NCBI GenBank assembly: GCA_014773175.1
Contig: VXCM01000746.1
Coordinates: 1-64,000 of the forward strand
Source of the DNA: Lucifuga dentata
Taxonomy: Eukaryota; Chordata; Actinopteri; Ophidiiformes; Bythitidae
Reading direction: 5' to 3'
Length of the DNA: 64,000 bases
The stretch's first letter is position 1; each line of letters begins with the position of its first letter. This document shows positions 25,450-51,389 of this stretch, in pieces. The position numbers and the translations under genes were made by a program. The notes below the pieces were generated by a model that had not been told where the DNA came from, made no database searches, and saw nothing but the letters and a program-made list of their open reading frames with translations.

Positions 25450-27638
25450 TTAGTATGAAATTTGATGGAATTTGGCTGCATGATTGAGCTTTTGTTCTTT
25501 TTTTTTTATTTTTGACTACTCCTTCAGGTTAGCCTCACACAAAGGTGGGTTGGTCTGGTTTCTGTGAAGCACTCATTTTTCTTTTCAGTGAAGACTAAGT
25601 TATTTCGCTTGTCTGTTAAGTCTTGCCAAGAGAGCTGTAGTTCAAAGGAATGGTCGGGGGCAACTGTGCCAAAACTCCACTTCTCCAGCAACGTGATCAT
25701 TAATACAGGTGTTCTCTTCTCTGTACGTTTCTTACTTCTTCAGTATCGATGACAGATACTGAATTATATCATGAATATATCTTTGCATGTTCTGTTCCAC
25801 CTGCTGTTGAATACAAATAACTCCACAGTGAGGTTAGGATAAGAAAAACTAGGAGGTCTGGCCATGCTCCAGCTATCAAATTAAAGAGGGGGGTGTACGG
25901 AGTGTAATTATAGTAAAGGCTTTGGGAAATGTGGCAGTCTGGGCTGTTTCAGGCCAGATCCATCCACATAGCAGGCAATGAGCTTCCTAACAGTGAGGAT
26001 GCGTTGAGAGGAAGACGTGCATCACCTTACCTTGTGAGGGGTCCACAGACCGGGAATCATTTGGCAGAAACTTATGACGCCCCCCTCCCCCTCTAAAACA
26101 AGGGCTCATTGTACTGTCAGTGGAATGCGATGTGTGAGAAACAACATCTCCATTTCAAGGCAGTTATATGACCTCTAAGCTACAGAGGTCATTCATTTCA
26201 TTAACATGACGATGAATTATTCTAGGCGACTTATTTCTGCAGATGTAGCCTTCATTCCCTGTGCTTATGTATACTTTATGAATGTATGTCTGATGAAATG
26301 TTGGCTCATATTATTGCTGCAATGCCTTTGCACAATGGAGCAGAGTGAGTGTAGACCGTAGAGACTTCCACTCTTTCAAACCAGTTCTTCAACCTTGTAT
26401 GTTTCTTGGACTGAACACATTAACCACCATCCACAATCATAACATGCTACTGCTCTCCTGGTTCACGCTTATGTTTGAAGGAGTCCGATGTGGTCTCTGC
26501 ACTCAGAATTTGCTGCATTATAGGAACAAGTGGTGCTGGAGAAGCTGCATCGGCATCTGTGCAATACATTGCTGCTTTTGATGTACACACTTGTTTTAAA
26601 ACTCTTTTAGAGGTCATCATAGTCTGAAACTTGAGGCGAGTCTGATCAGCAGTGACTCAAGGACACCATCTGATGGTCAACGAGCAGAACTGCACCAGGA
26701 TTTTAATTCTTATTTGTGAAGATGTTGGCAGAACTGCTGCAACATACGATCCGTCTTGAAGAGTTTCACCTTTCAGATTCTCCTTTTGCCCATTTTTCCT
26801 GGAAGCTTGTCCTCAGATGTCATGACTGCGGGCCCTCGTGTTACCTTTGATGCAGCCTGAACCTGAATGAAGCTGTTGTGCCTTGCAAACAGTTTGATCT
26901 TTTGTGGTAGTCTGTGCAGTAATAAACTGTGAAATGGATGAAAGGGGGATCAGATAGTCTTAAAGTCCTTATCACTTTCCCTTAATCTCTTCTGAAAATT
27001 CTGCTCCAGCCTTCCCAACTTAAGCCAGGGCTCAACAAAAGGAGAGCAAATAAAAATAACGAGCATGATGTGAGGGGAAACAAAGGAAGAGATTAGAGTT
27101 CTTTGAGGCTGGTGTTGGCTTTAATCGCACGGTGATTGATGAAGCAGTTATGTTGATGCTGATGAGCAGAGAGTCCGTCTAAAAGAGTTTATCGGCTTCG
27201 CAGTTTATATGAACCTTGAACCTCGTTGAGTATCGTTCATTTCCAGGCTGTGGGGCCTGAGGACACAGTGAACCTCACAACCCTGTCTCCAGGCTGGAGG
27301 AGATTTGGAGCCAAGGCTGGGATGGCCATGATATCAGCAAAGGAAACACAGCTGGATTCAGGATGATACCGCGTTAGGGATTTGTGGCGAGTGCACAAGG
27401 CATGTTGGATCCCTGACTGGTCCTCCTGTTGCCATGGCAACCTACTTTTGTTTAGGGCTCAGCAGATTTTGATCTTGGCAGTGGTTTCATGGGGTTTTAA
27501 AATGAGATACGAGAAATTATTAAGTGTTAGACTTCTGGTTGGAGTAAATGTGTGTGTGCACATGCTTTGTGTGCATCCGTGTGTGTGTGTGCATGCAAGC
27601 TTCTCAAGCAGCAGATCACACTTTCCCTGCTCGTTTTA

Positions 27639-27690
<52 letters not shown>

Positions 27691-28430
27691 CACAGTTTTT
27701 TTCAGCTCTGCAAACACAGAGGTTTGGGTTTCTTTGGGAGGCCAGAGCAGGCTTGATTTACTGAGTGGAATTATGGGAAGGGAAAACTTCCCACGCAAGG
27801 TGGCCGATTGGACGCTCTGCCAGTCACTGTGTTGATCACGATGCTTTATGATTCTTGCAGATGGGGGCGATTTGTCTTTTCAAGGAAAAGCTTTGACGCA
27901 CGGCTTTGATATGCATTGTCGCCTGCGTGGAGATCAAGCGTTGGACATCCTTCAAAACCTTGAAGGCCAAATTCTCAAGTCACACAGAGAAAGAGAAACA
28001 AAGAGAGAAGAGCGTCTGTCAGCAGTGCAGTCTGACGGACCGTGCTGCGGTCGGCTGGGAGGTCTCTGTGACCTGGCCCTACTGATTTGCTGGGCCTCAC
28101 TGCTGGCTCTGGCCTTGACCAGCAAAGGGAATATGATACTTAAATCATTCATAATTAGCTCCTTCTTTTTGCTTAATAACACATGAAGATAAATGGCTTC
28201 CAAGAATTTTCCAAATGGAAATAGTTTTTTTGGAATTAAAAGCTACAAAATGGCCTACAAGCTGTGTATTGTAGTGGTCCAGGCTTTCTGTTTCTCTCTT
28301 ACGCCTCCTGGTGGCAAACTTGGTGCAACACATCTGTGATTTCTTGTCTATTCTATTTCCTTGAAATGGGAAAAAAGAAAGCAAAACATTGGATTATTTT
28401 GAAGAGTTTTTAATACATTTTGAGGGGTCT
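25450..28430. other. Spacer between nup37 and th2
   Basis: Convergent intergenic region of about 3 kb. I see no convincing exon on either strand. It contains a long TC microsatellite (27641-27688) and mixed unique sequence. The open frames in it are short and unlike any known family. Confidence 0.5.
27641..27688. repeat. (TC)n microsatellite
   Basis: About 23 uninterrupted CT units in the nup37-th2 spacer; they generate serine/leucine-rich spurious frames. Confidence 0.95.
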
Positions 28431-28445
28431 TTGTGAAAATAAATG

Positions 28446-28451
28446 TTTATT
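28446..28451 (-). terminator. th2 polyadenylation signal
   Basis: TTTATT on the + strand, AATAAA on the gene strand, about 180 bases beyond the th2 stop codon. Confidence 0.65.
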
Positions 28452-28627
28452 TCTTTGTACATTATCTTCTCATTATACATTATACACACAAAATCATACG
28501 TTTTGTGAACTTCACAAACAAACTGTGATTTCTCTGTGTTTTTTACGAGTTCATCATAGAGTATCTCATGTACATACAGTATGTGTATGTATGTTTGTAT
28601 GATACTGTCTGTCTTATGGCCTTAGGA

Positions 28628-31600
28628 TCAGCCCAGCTTCTCCAAGGCACTGTGAAGGGTCTTCAGGTCTTCTCTCATCTGGCTCAGAGCATTTTGGAGC
28701 TTACTGGGCTGATCCAGAACCTCCACGCTGCAGGTAAAGGGGTTGTAACGCACTGCAAAGGGACGCTTGATGGTTGCTGAGTACTTCCTAGAAAAGTCAA
28801 AGAATGCAAGTTGCATCATTTGATGTCCAGTTTTGAGAGAGCAAAATGCATTTTAATAAAATAATTGGCAGCATTAACACAATTTTAATTTCACAGAGTA
28901 GAAACTGGCTGTTAAATATTGTCCCCAAAAAAACTCCACAATCCACATTCTCTATGTACTGACAAAATTCTTGTTTAGCCATTTCCATACCCCACTGAAT
29001 GAACGCTGAATAAGGTTTAAATGTAGAATGTCAGGCTTTCATCCAACTGTGATGTACTTTTTGTAAGGGAATACCTCAGTTTAATCTTGGCATCCTCGAA
29101 GCTTTCAGACACAAAGTAAACAGGCTGGTAGGTTTGGTCCTGGTAAGGCTGGACTGCAGTCTCCTCTGGGTTGAATGGTTTGTACTCCGACTCGTTAGAC
29201 AGGGCATACTGGAAGAACAGTTCAGATTTATCATTATACCAACAAAATGGGATATAAAGAATATGCAATGGAGCAGATCGAGTGATGCAAAGAGGAAACA
29301 CTTACAACAAGCTCTCCATAGGAGGACAGGAGCCCGGCTCCATAAGCTTTCACTGCTCCGTTCTGCTTACAGAGGCCAAACTCCACAGTAAACCAATATA
29401 ACTACAGGAAAGAGTGTTGGAAAAAGCAGATGATCACTTAATGTGCAGTTATTTATTTTAGCCACTAGATGGCACTAAAAGTCAACGAAATGCATTAATT
29501 GAGGAGGACTTTCAGGTATCAGTTGTCAGCATTTGATTGCAAATTGAGTAATTTTCTTTCATTGATGTTTTTCACCTTTAAGGTTAGTACCACAAATGCA
29601 TTTCTGTCAGAATATATTCTAAATTCTGCTTAATTAAGGCTGAGTAGATATAATCTGAAAGCACAAATAAGACTTACTGTTGACAGTTTCTCAATGTCTT
29701 CATCTGAAACTCCAAGAGAGGCAAGTCCAATCTCCTGCAGGTGTTCAAAGTAAAGAGCGTTTAGGACAATGCAGCTAAAATACACCCATTTTGCCAAATC
29801 AAAAAACAAATGTACAGTACAATTACCTGGGAAAACTGTGCAAATTCCTTATCTGCCAGCATGGGAATATGACCGAGGAGTTCATGACAGCAATCTCTGT
29901 CAGAGCAGATTGTGCAAAAAAAAACGTGAGTATAACAGACAGTTCCACATAAACACAAACGATAAAGTGAGATAGATCCTGAATGTGAAGGTGACTCACG
30001 GCTCAGGGGAGTGCATGGGTGAAGAGGAATGACGGATATACTGTGTGCACTGAAACACCCTGAAGGCCAAACTGGCCAGGAAGTCTCTGGCTGACAGCAG
30101 ACCTGCTATTGGACGCAGCTGGAAACCTGTTTTTTCTGAAAAAGCCAAAGCAACATGATCAAACACACCTTCGCCTTCAGTTCAAATCTTTTAAAGCTAA
30201 TAAAAACACAAATATGCAATGAGAAACTGATATAAGTGCACTTAATTCACTGTCTGTTGAAAATCTGGAATTTGAATCTGATTTTTTTCATTGGTCTTTG
30301 CAAGTTTTCATATTTTATTATTTTACTTCTGTCACCTTTAAGAGTGGTGACCACTGCTTTGATTCTATTGTTGCTATCCATCGCCTTTAGGATGGAAGAA
30401 ATATCTGTTCATTGGCAAAATCCTTTGCTGGTCCTTCTCTCCCTATATCAGTTAACTTTTACAAAGACGAAACATCTCTGCTTTTTCTATCGCTGTCTGC
30501 TTTTAGAACAGATATTTCATCTTTTAAGATGGTAGAAATTGGTCTTGGCTCTACTTTTTTTAAAAATCACTTTCGATATGACTGAAATATGTCGTGATTC
30601 CACATTTTCTGTCTCTATCATCTTTTAGGATTTTAGGATAACAGAAATTTATGACAGAAGACCACATACAACAACAGAGAGACTGAAAAAGTGGAGAAGG
30701 AGACGGTGAGTAACATCTAACACAGCTCCCTGGACTCAAACCGGGATGTTGCAGTGCTGCACGCACAGAAATCTCTCATCTTTTAGGAAGACAGAAAGCT
30801 CTCTTAATTCCACCTTTCTGTCTCTTTTACCTTTTAGGAAGGCAGAGACCTCTCTGAGCTGAGGGATGCTGTCCTCTCCATAGCCACACTCTCTTTCCAG
30901 CTGCTGCAGACTGTCCAGGAACTGCTGGCAGGCCAGGCTGGGATAGATACTCCGCAACTTCTGGTAAACCTCCCTCCTTTAAACAGAACAAGACCACACT
31001 GTCACGTCTTCATGCTTTCTGTGGAATCACACACTCGCGTCAATAATTCTGCAGTTTGTTCTCACCATGTGGATACTTCTTCTGCTGTGTATTCCACTCT
31101 GGGCAGTGGGTCTCCGCTGTGACAAACATAATGATGCATTCATGAAAAAATACTTCAGTGACATTTCGTCATCAGGGTGAGGACGGGATTTCTTTATACT
31201 CACTGTTTGTAATTGAAGGCGAGCTCAGAAATGAAAGCTCTTCTCTTTCTGTATTCCGGATCGCTGAATCCCTGCAAAAGAAGTGTGATCACATTAGCAT
31301 TAACATGTCTAAATGTTGTTTTACTTGCGCAGACTATAGATGTGGTAGGTAGAAGTGGAAGCACTCACTGGATGGTCCTGGTCCATGTCCGGATCAAATT
31401 TGGTTATTAAGAGGTTGCATCTGTCCAGGTCTTTTATCTGTCTGGGAAACCAGGGAACTGTGATGATGGCAGGAAGACAAATCAGGTTTTGCATATTATT
31501 ATTATTATATTGTGACAGTACTGGAAAACTTCAACAAGCGTCTGTTGAATAATGAATTTATTTGGGCCTGAAGATGTCGCTTAACACAATAAACCTTTAA

Positions 31601-32666
31601 CTGATGTAAAAACAGCAGGTCTTAGAATAAAAAAATATCAAATTGCCTTTTTCCTCTGGGACTGAGCGAATATCGTCAGCGACTCTTTTCAGTGAGTTGA
31701 CGAAGACGTCCAGGTCAGAGCTGTGAACTTCACACTTCATGAAGAATTCCAGCTCTGTTGTGCTGTTGTTTGACTTCCTCCCTGGTCGACTCTCTATGTG
31801 TAGAAGTTTCGCTTCAAACGCCTGAGAGGAAAAAAGAGCAAAATTAAATCTTTTTTTTTTTTTTTTTTTTNTTTTTTTTTTTTTTTTTTTCTACTAATCA
31901 AATCAGGCTGCTGATGAGAATATTTTGCTGGATGAAATGTGGGGTCCATCAGATCCTGTGAAAGGTTGAACAGATATTCATGAATAATGTGTGATAAAAA
32001 TGTCTGACTCTGTCAAACTATATGTAATGTGGTTAAAACTATGAAAAAAGCTTTAGGGCAAAGCAAAGGAAAGAATCTGTGAAGGTCAAATGTCACAGAG
32101 GAACATGAGCAGAAATCTGATAGATACATTTCTCAAATTTCACATGAAGGCCGCAGTTACAGGAGCAACATTCGCTTTGTGCGCTTAATAATTAAATCAT
32201 TTCTATCATATTGATTAACTATATCAGTTACAAATTTAATTGATGGATTATAATAATAATAAATTTTATTTGTAGAGCGCTTTTTTTAGACACTCAAAGA
32301 TGCTTTACAGAGAAATAAGACATTAAAAAGAAAATGATAATAATATATAAGCAAGTTTTGACTTTATGCGTATATTGACCAACTGCGCGTCATGCTCTTA
32401 TTTCTATATTTAATATTTCTTTCTTGGTTTACCTCAAATATTTTTCCCGTTTTGAAGAATCCCGCGTTTTTCTCATTGCTGAGCGCGAACATGATGTTGA
32501 GTGTGACTCTGCCGTCCTTCTCCTCAAACACCGAGCTGTCCCCGTACCGGGAGGGCCCCGGTGAGGACGCGGAGCCGCTGCTGACGAGTTCCCTGCGCGC
32601 ATCCTCGATCAGGCTCTGCTTCCTCCCGCTGAACGGCGCGTTTGGCGCCACCTTGTCCGTCTTCAT
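28628..32666 (-). CDS. th2: Tyrosine hydroxylase 2
   Basis: Iron- and tetrahydrobiopterin-dependent hydroxylase making L-DOPA from tyrosine (activity on tryptophan has also been reported for zebrafish Th2). Twelve exons: 32433-32666, 31647-31821, 31369-31457, 31204-31271, 31066-31116, 30831-30976, 30000-30135, 29827-29896, 29678-29734, 29306-29401, 29075-29208, 28628-28787; 471 residues. TH identity is shown by [13 protein letters not shown] at the N-terminus (Ser18, equivalent to the PKA site Ser40 of human TH), [33 protein letters not shown] and [19 protein letters not shown]. Iron ligands are His304, His309 and Glu349 (in [10 protein letters not shown]). The leader before Ser18 is much shorter than in TH1. 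Exons of 51 and 146 bp replace the single 197-bp exon of neighbouring pah. Intron 2 starts with GC instead of GT. TATA-like box at 32743-32750. Confidence 0.95.
30336..30837. repeat. Degenerate tandem array in th2 intron 6 reaching into exon 6
   Basis: On the + strand, units built on CTTTTAGGA(A/T)G(A/G)CAGAAA recur near 30382, 30520, 30618, 30778 and 30831, with TCTGTCTC-like spacers between several of them. The last unit is the 3' edge of exon 6 itself with its donor. On the gene strand this makes the intron echo the exon: REVSAFLK is followed, in frame, by RELSVFLK. Units are diverged and spacing is irregular (about 50-150 bases). Confidence 0.5.
32250..32315. mobile_element. Retrotransposon 3'-end fragment in th2 intron 1
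   Basis: TTTATTTGTAGAGCGC followed by TTTTTAGACACTCAAAGATGC and CTTTACA matches the pattern ATTTATATAGCGC...GACACTCAAAGACGCTTTACA common at the 3' end of fish non-LTR elements. No coding part is present. Confidence 0.5.
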
Positions 32667-32742
32667 GTGTGTGGGTGTGGGTGTGGATCTACCTTCACCG
32701 TGTCAGAGGACCGACACTTTGTGCCATCACCAACCGGACGCC

Positions 32743-32750
32743 TTTAAATA
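32743..32750 (-). promoter_or_regulatory. th2 TATA-like box
   Basis: On the gene strand the bases read TATTTAAA, 77 bases before the start codon, suitable for a transcription start near 32715 and a 5' UTR of about 50 bases. The spacer from here to the pah stop (33692) is under 1 kb. Confidence 0.5.
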
Positions 32751-33217
32751 CCGGCTGCATGGAAATGAGTTGCGCAAATACACGTGCGTCTGTTTTTTTT
32801 TTTTTNTGTTTTTTTTTTTTGTTTTTGTTTTTTGTTTTTTTTATGGGTTGTTTTGCGTCGTGATGTTACATTTGTCTTTATGGAACAAAATAATGCAGAT
32901 TTAGGAAAAAATAACCCACTTTAGTCATTATTCCATGAAAACTGCATTATTTACATTTATACATCCTGTCAAGAGGTCGTTATAATCCCATTTATTAGTT
33001 ATAAAAGCAGATTATGAAAGGCATTTTTGTCACTTTGATTTCATGAATTTATCTGCTTTTCAGTCTTTTGGTAAATGACAAATAATCCTTGTTATATTTT
33101 AAAGTCTTAATAATAGCTAATTTGTTTAGTATAATACTAAATTTTGTATAATGAAGTAATTTTGATTTTCAAAAATGAACAACAGAATTGGAGAAGACAA
33201 GTATAAGAGCAGAGATA

Positions 33218-33334
33218 TTTATTTGTCTCATTAAAACATTTCATGCATACAAAACATTTAATTTAGCAAAGCAGTACTGAAATAAAAAGCCAAAAAGCTA
33301 GTGACAAAATAATCTCCTAATATATGTCTTTATT
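33218..33334 (-). terminator. pah polyadenylation signal candidates
   Basis: Two AATAAA hexamers on the gene strand, at 33329-33334 and 33218-33223, lie about 360 and 470 bases after the pah stop. Either would end the message before the th2 promoter. Confidence 0.45.
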
Positions 33335-33691
33335 TCAAATGCATAGAAAAAAAGATGAATGGATCTGTTGCATCAGATAAATGTTAAATTTATGTTTTAA
33401 ATTCATCATTCGTTGTAGAGACATTGTTGATCGGCAAAGTATTGACAATGACAGCAACATTTTAGCAAATGCTGCTTATTAACTTACATGAGTCACATGT
33501 TACATTTACGCATCTAAAATAAAATATACAGTGAATATTACCTACTAATGTGATTACAGTACCATTAATTTAATTGCAGGTTTTTTAATAGAAAGGAAGC
33601 TAATTTGTAAGCATGCTAAGTATAATTTGCTTAAGCCTATAAAACCAAAGAGTATTTTTTTAAAGAAGATTCTGAGGAGGATTTGATTATG

Positions 33692-48049
<14,358 letters not shown>

Positions 48050-48461
48050 CCTCTTCTCTTCAGGTGGATCTGTCTGTACTGATGCTCACTTTCTCTGAGC
48101 TTTGTTTCAGCAACTCCTGTGCATAAAAGCTCCCAGTTAGGGCTAACGTCAGGTCACATGACACCACACTCCCCTGCATCGGTATGTCACGGGACGGTTG
48201 TTATGAAACAGGACTTTATTGGCACATCTGGTTCTATTTGTTCCACCGCTGGGTTGAAGTTAGCTGCTGTTGGTTATGCAGTGTTTTTCAGCTTAAAGCC
48301 TTTTATTTTTTCTTGTTTGATTGTTTTATACTTCCTGCTGCTGTCAAACCTGCAGTCTGATGTGATGGAGAGGTAACATCTGAAACCCATGCAAAACAAT
48401 TGATTTATTCATGTATTGATTTCAAAAATATATTATTAATACATTATTAAATTATTAAATA

Positions 48462-48463
<2 letters not shown>

Positions 48464-48509
<46 letters not shown>
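48464..48509. repeat. (ATT)n microsatellite
   Basis: About 15 ATT units about 400 bases upstream of the pah start codon. Confidence 0.95.
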
Positions 48510-49379
48510 CATCCCATGGGCCAAATAAATAAACAGAAGAATTTCAGAGGTCCTCTGAGAAAATTGGAAAAGACTAATTTAAAAAAACAAACAAAAAAAA
48601 ACCCAATATTATTTCATTTAGACACATTACACTGCAAGGATTAAAGATCCCTTAATTCTATGTGAAGTCCCTCAATTCTCTCCAAAAAGATTCTGGAAAA
48701 TTTCCAATTAAAATAAAAAGGTCTTCTCCACATATTTTTAATCTGCCAGTTTTTGCCACCAGACGTCGCCAAAATCCACAAAATAAGATGGAAGTTATGT
48801 CACTTCACAAGCCACAATCACAAATGGGAATTTTTACCCTCCTCACATACGAGCAGGTAACAAAGGAGGGATTCCTGTTTAGGGTCTTTTTAAGGAGGAA
48901 AGTTTAGTCTGACCTGTGATCATCACAGCCTGAGGTTGATGAGATTCTTGTATTGTTATGGGAATGTATGGAGGTTAAACATAAGAAGAAAATTTCATAT
49001 TGATACCAGGAGAAGGGAGGTGTTTCCATCCAGAGACATGGTCATGTGTTGTGACCCTTGCGACCATGTGTCAGAATGGTCTTTCCCTTAGGAGACATCC
49101 ACATAATTCCATTTAAGAAACAAAACGGACCCGATCTTTTGGAGCAGATGTTTCAAATTGCACGCAGGTCACAGAAATCCAAATGCAAGCATCACAGATA
49201 GAGATGTAAAAATTTTTGTGTTCGCTTTTTTGCTGAATTGCTTGAGGGATTCTGCTAAATTACTTTCTTCTTTCTTTTTTATTGGCTGCAGGGTTTTTTT
49301 CTTTATTATTAATCTATACGCTTTAGAGTTGACTCGCTTAATCAAGACTTTTCCATCATTTTCAAACAGTTCATATTTA

Positions 49380-49502
49380 CTTTTTTTTTTTGCACATTTA
49401 TTAATTTTTGGTAGTCATATTATATATCTGTGATTATTTANCTTTTTTTTTTTGCACATTTATTAATTTTTGGTAGTCATATTATATATCTGTGATTATT
49501 TA
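49380..49502. other. Assembly duplication around single N (49441)
   Basis: The 61 bases 49380-49440 recur exactly as 49442-49502. Confidence 0.9.
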
Positions 49503-50439
49503 ATAGTTAAATTTGGCTCACAGATGATTGTCAATTTTTCTCCACTGGATATACTTTGATTTCATTTATGACATGTACCCACAGTTGCCACTTGAGGGCA
49601 GTGTAGGATGTGGAATTTTTATACAAACTTAATTGCCCACAGTTGAAGAAATAATTTTAAGCAGTAGAATAATTATCTTCAGATCATATAAACTTTTTTG
49701 TCTGTTAACATTTTGCAACATAAGCTATTATGTTGCTTCTTAACTTCTAACACAATGTTGAGATTTATTGTCGCCATTCTTGACTTGTTTTTGTTGCTAC
49801 AAGAACATTTCCAAGGAATGTAGTGAACACAGTATGATTAATTGGAAGAAAATAAGCAGCAATGGAGCATCTAGTGAATTTTAGAGGCTTTGTCTATATT
49901 TGATCATATTAGTGAACTTTCAATTTTGGAAGTTAAAAGCAGGCATATTGAATGTCCATCCTGTCCATCTCCCTTTGTGTACTTTAGGGACTTGTGGGTT
50001 AAAATCACTGAGCTAAAATGAATGAAATTGATGTGAAAATACACTTAAGGAATTATATTATTTGCACAAAACTATCACAGCCCTTGCTCACTTTGTGGTG
50101 TGTCAGGCTATGAATTTGTGAATAAACCCATGTAATCAAATAGAAGCTGCACCCTCCACATCTTTCATCTTCATTTTTTTTTTTTTTTTTTTTTTAACTT
50201 CTGAGACCTTAGAAGGCATTTTAATAATTGCATATACTTTAATAATTCAGAATAGCTAAATCCTGGATCTTAAGTTTGGAGATGCTGCACAGGCTACTGA
50301 GAGGAGCATAAGTCAAACAAAAAGTTTTAAAAAAGGAAATGTAGGCCACTCATCTGTGGCAACTAGGACTCATAATGGGCCACTGTATCTGTTGCCCACT
50401 TGTCTCCAGTGATCAGCAATTTGCAGATGAGCCAACATG

Positions 50440-50720
50440 CGTGTTAAAAGTGATGTCACATAAAAACTCCCAGGGTTCCTCAGTGTCCTCCTCTCATTTA
50501 TTGTACAGTGGATGGAGAGCTCCCTACTGCGTCATTTACTGTCATTAATGGTGACGGAGACAATTGCTCGTTTATCAGGAGAAGTGGTTCAGTGTGCGTC
50601 TACAATGGCTCGTTCCACAGAGCCTCAGTCTTATTCACGCACTAAAGATTCATTCTCACACCAGTAATTAGCCAGATGTGAGTATGATGGGCCAAGCTGT
50701 CAGGACGCCACGCTTGCTTT
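50440..50720. promoter_or_regulatory. Candidate conserved non-coding element 1
   Basis: A complex, repeat-free block in the gene-free flank with dense developmental transcription-factor cores: GACAATTGC, CTACAATGG (SOX-type), AGTAATTAG (homeodomain) and CAGATG (E-box). It differs in texture from the AT-rich sequence around it. Conservation cannot be tested here. Confidence 0.35.
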
Positions 50721-51262
50721 TCAGAGTCAGTTTTGTTTTGTCACGATTGCGCAACTTGAACATAGTTGCATAAAGGTCCAACTTTATGTCTTCAGAATTA
50801 TAAGGGAGAAAATGTGCAGAAATCATAGGAACTGCTTCAGGAATTTTAACATCAGCACAGTGGAAGGAGTCGCAGGGGTGCTTAGAGATGATAATCTGTT
50901 ATAGAGTCGTGAAATTCCTAATTGTGCTTTCATGAGATGTTGTTGATTAATGGACTGTTTGACAGACATCCTGTGAATGTTGACCACATGAAGAATCCAC
51001 TCTCGCCTTCCACCAGCATTGTGGAAGCTCTTTTGGGAGAGCCAGAGAGAGAGAGAGAGGGAGAAAAGGGGGAGAGAGAAAGGAGTGAGAGCAAAAAAAA
51101 AAGGGAGAATGAAACTTTAAGGCTTTCAGCAGTGCTGTTGTGAAGGGGAGTGAAAGAGAGCGGGGGCCGTGCAGCCACATGGGCTGTTCTCACTCGGGAT
51201 AATGGAGGCCTTTCTGTGGTACTTAACCCCCTCATCGCACGCTGGGAACGGGCAGCCGTGCG

Positions 51263-51389
51263 CCCACCGCTCACAACAGAAACGCTCAGACACGCTCGCC
51301 CGCTGTATAATTGAATTTTACACCCNCCCACCGCTCACAACAGAAACGCTCAGACACGCTCGCCCGCTGTATAATTGAATTTTACACCC
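51263..51389. other. Assembly duplication around single N (51326)
   Basis: The 63 bases 51263-51325 recur exactly as 51327-51389. Confidence 0.9.

Larger units (their letters stand above)
48050..50439. other. Region upstream of pah, no gene seen
   Basis: Holds the pah promoter by position, with no clear TATA box, then an ATT microsatellite (48464-48509), AT-rich unique sequence and an assembly duplication at 49380-49502. No open frame resembles a known protein. Confidence 0.5.

Noticed and set aside
27382..27835. Serine/leucine-repeat open frames
   Set aside because: They are translations of the (TC)n microsatellite at 27641-27688.
28628..32666. Tryptophan hydroxylase as the identity of this gene
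   Set aside because: The N-terminal GRKQSLIED site, [15 protein letters not shown] and [19 protein letters not shown] are of the TH type; TPH would have [17 protein letters not shown] sequence.
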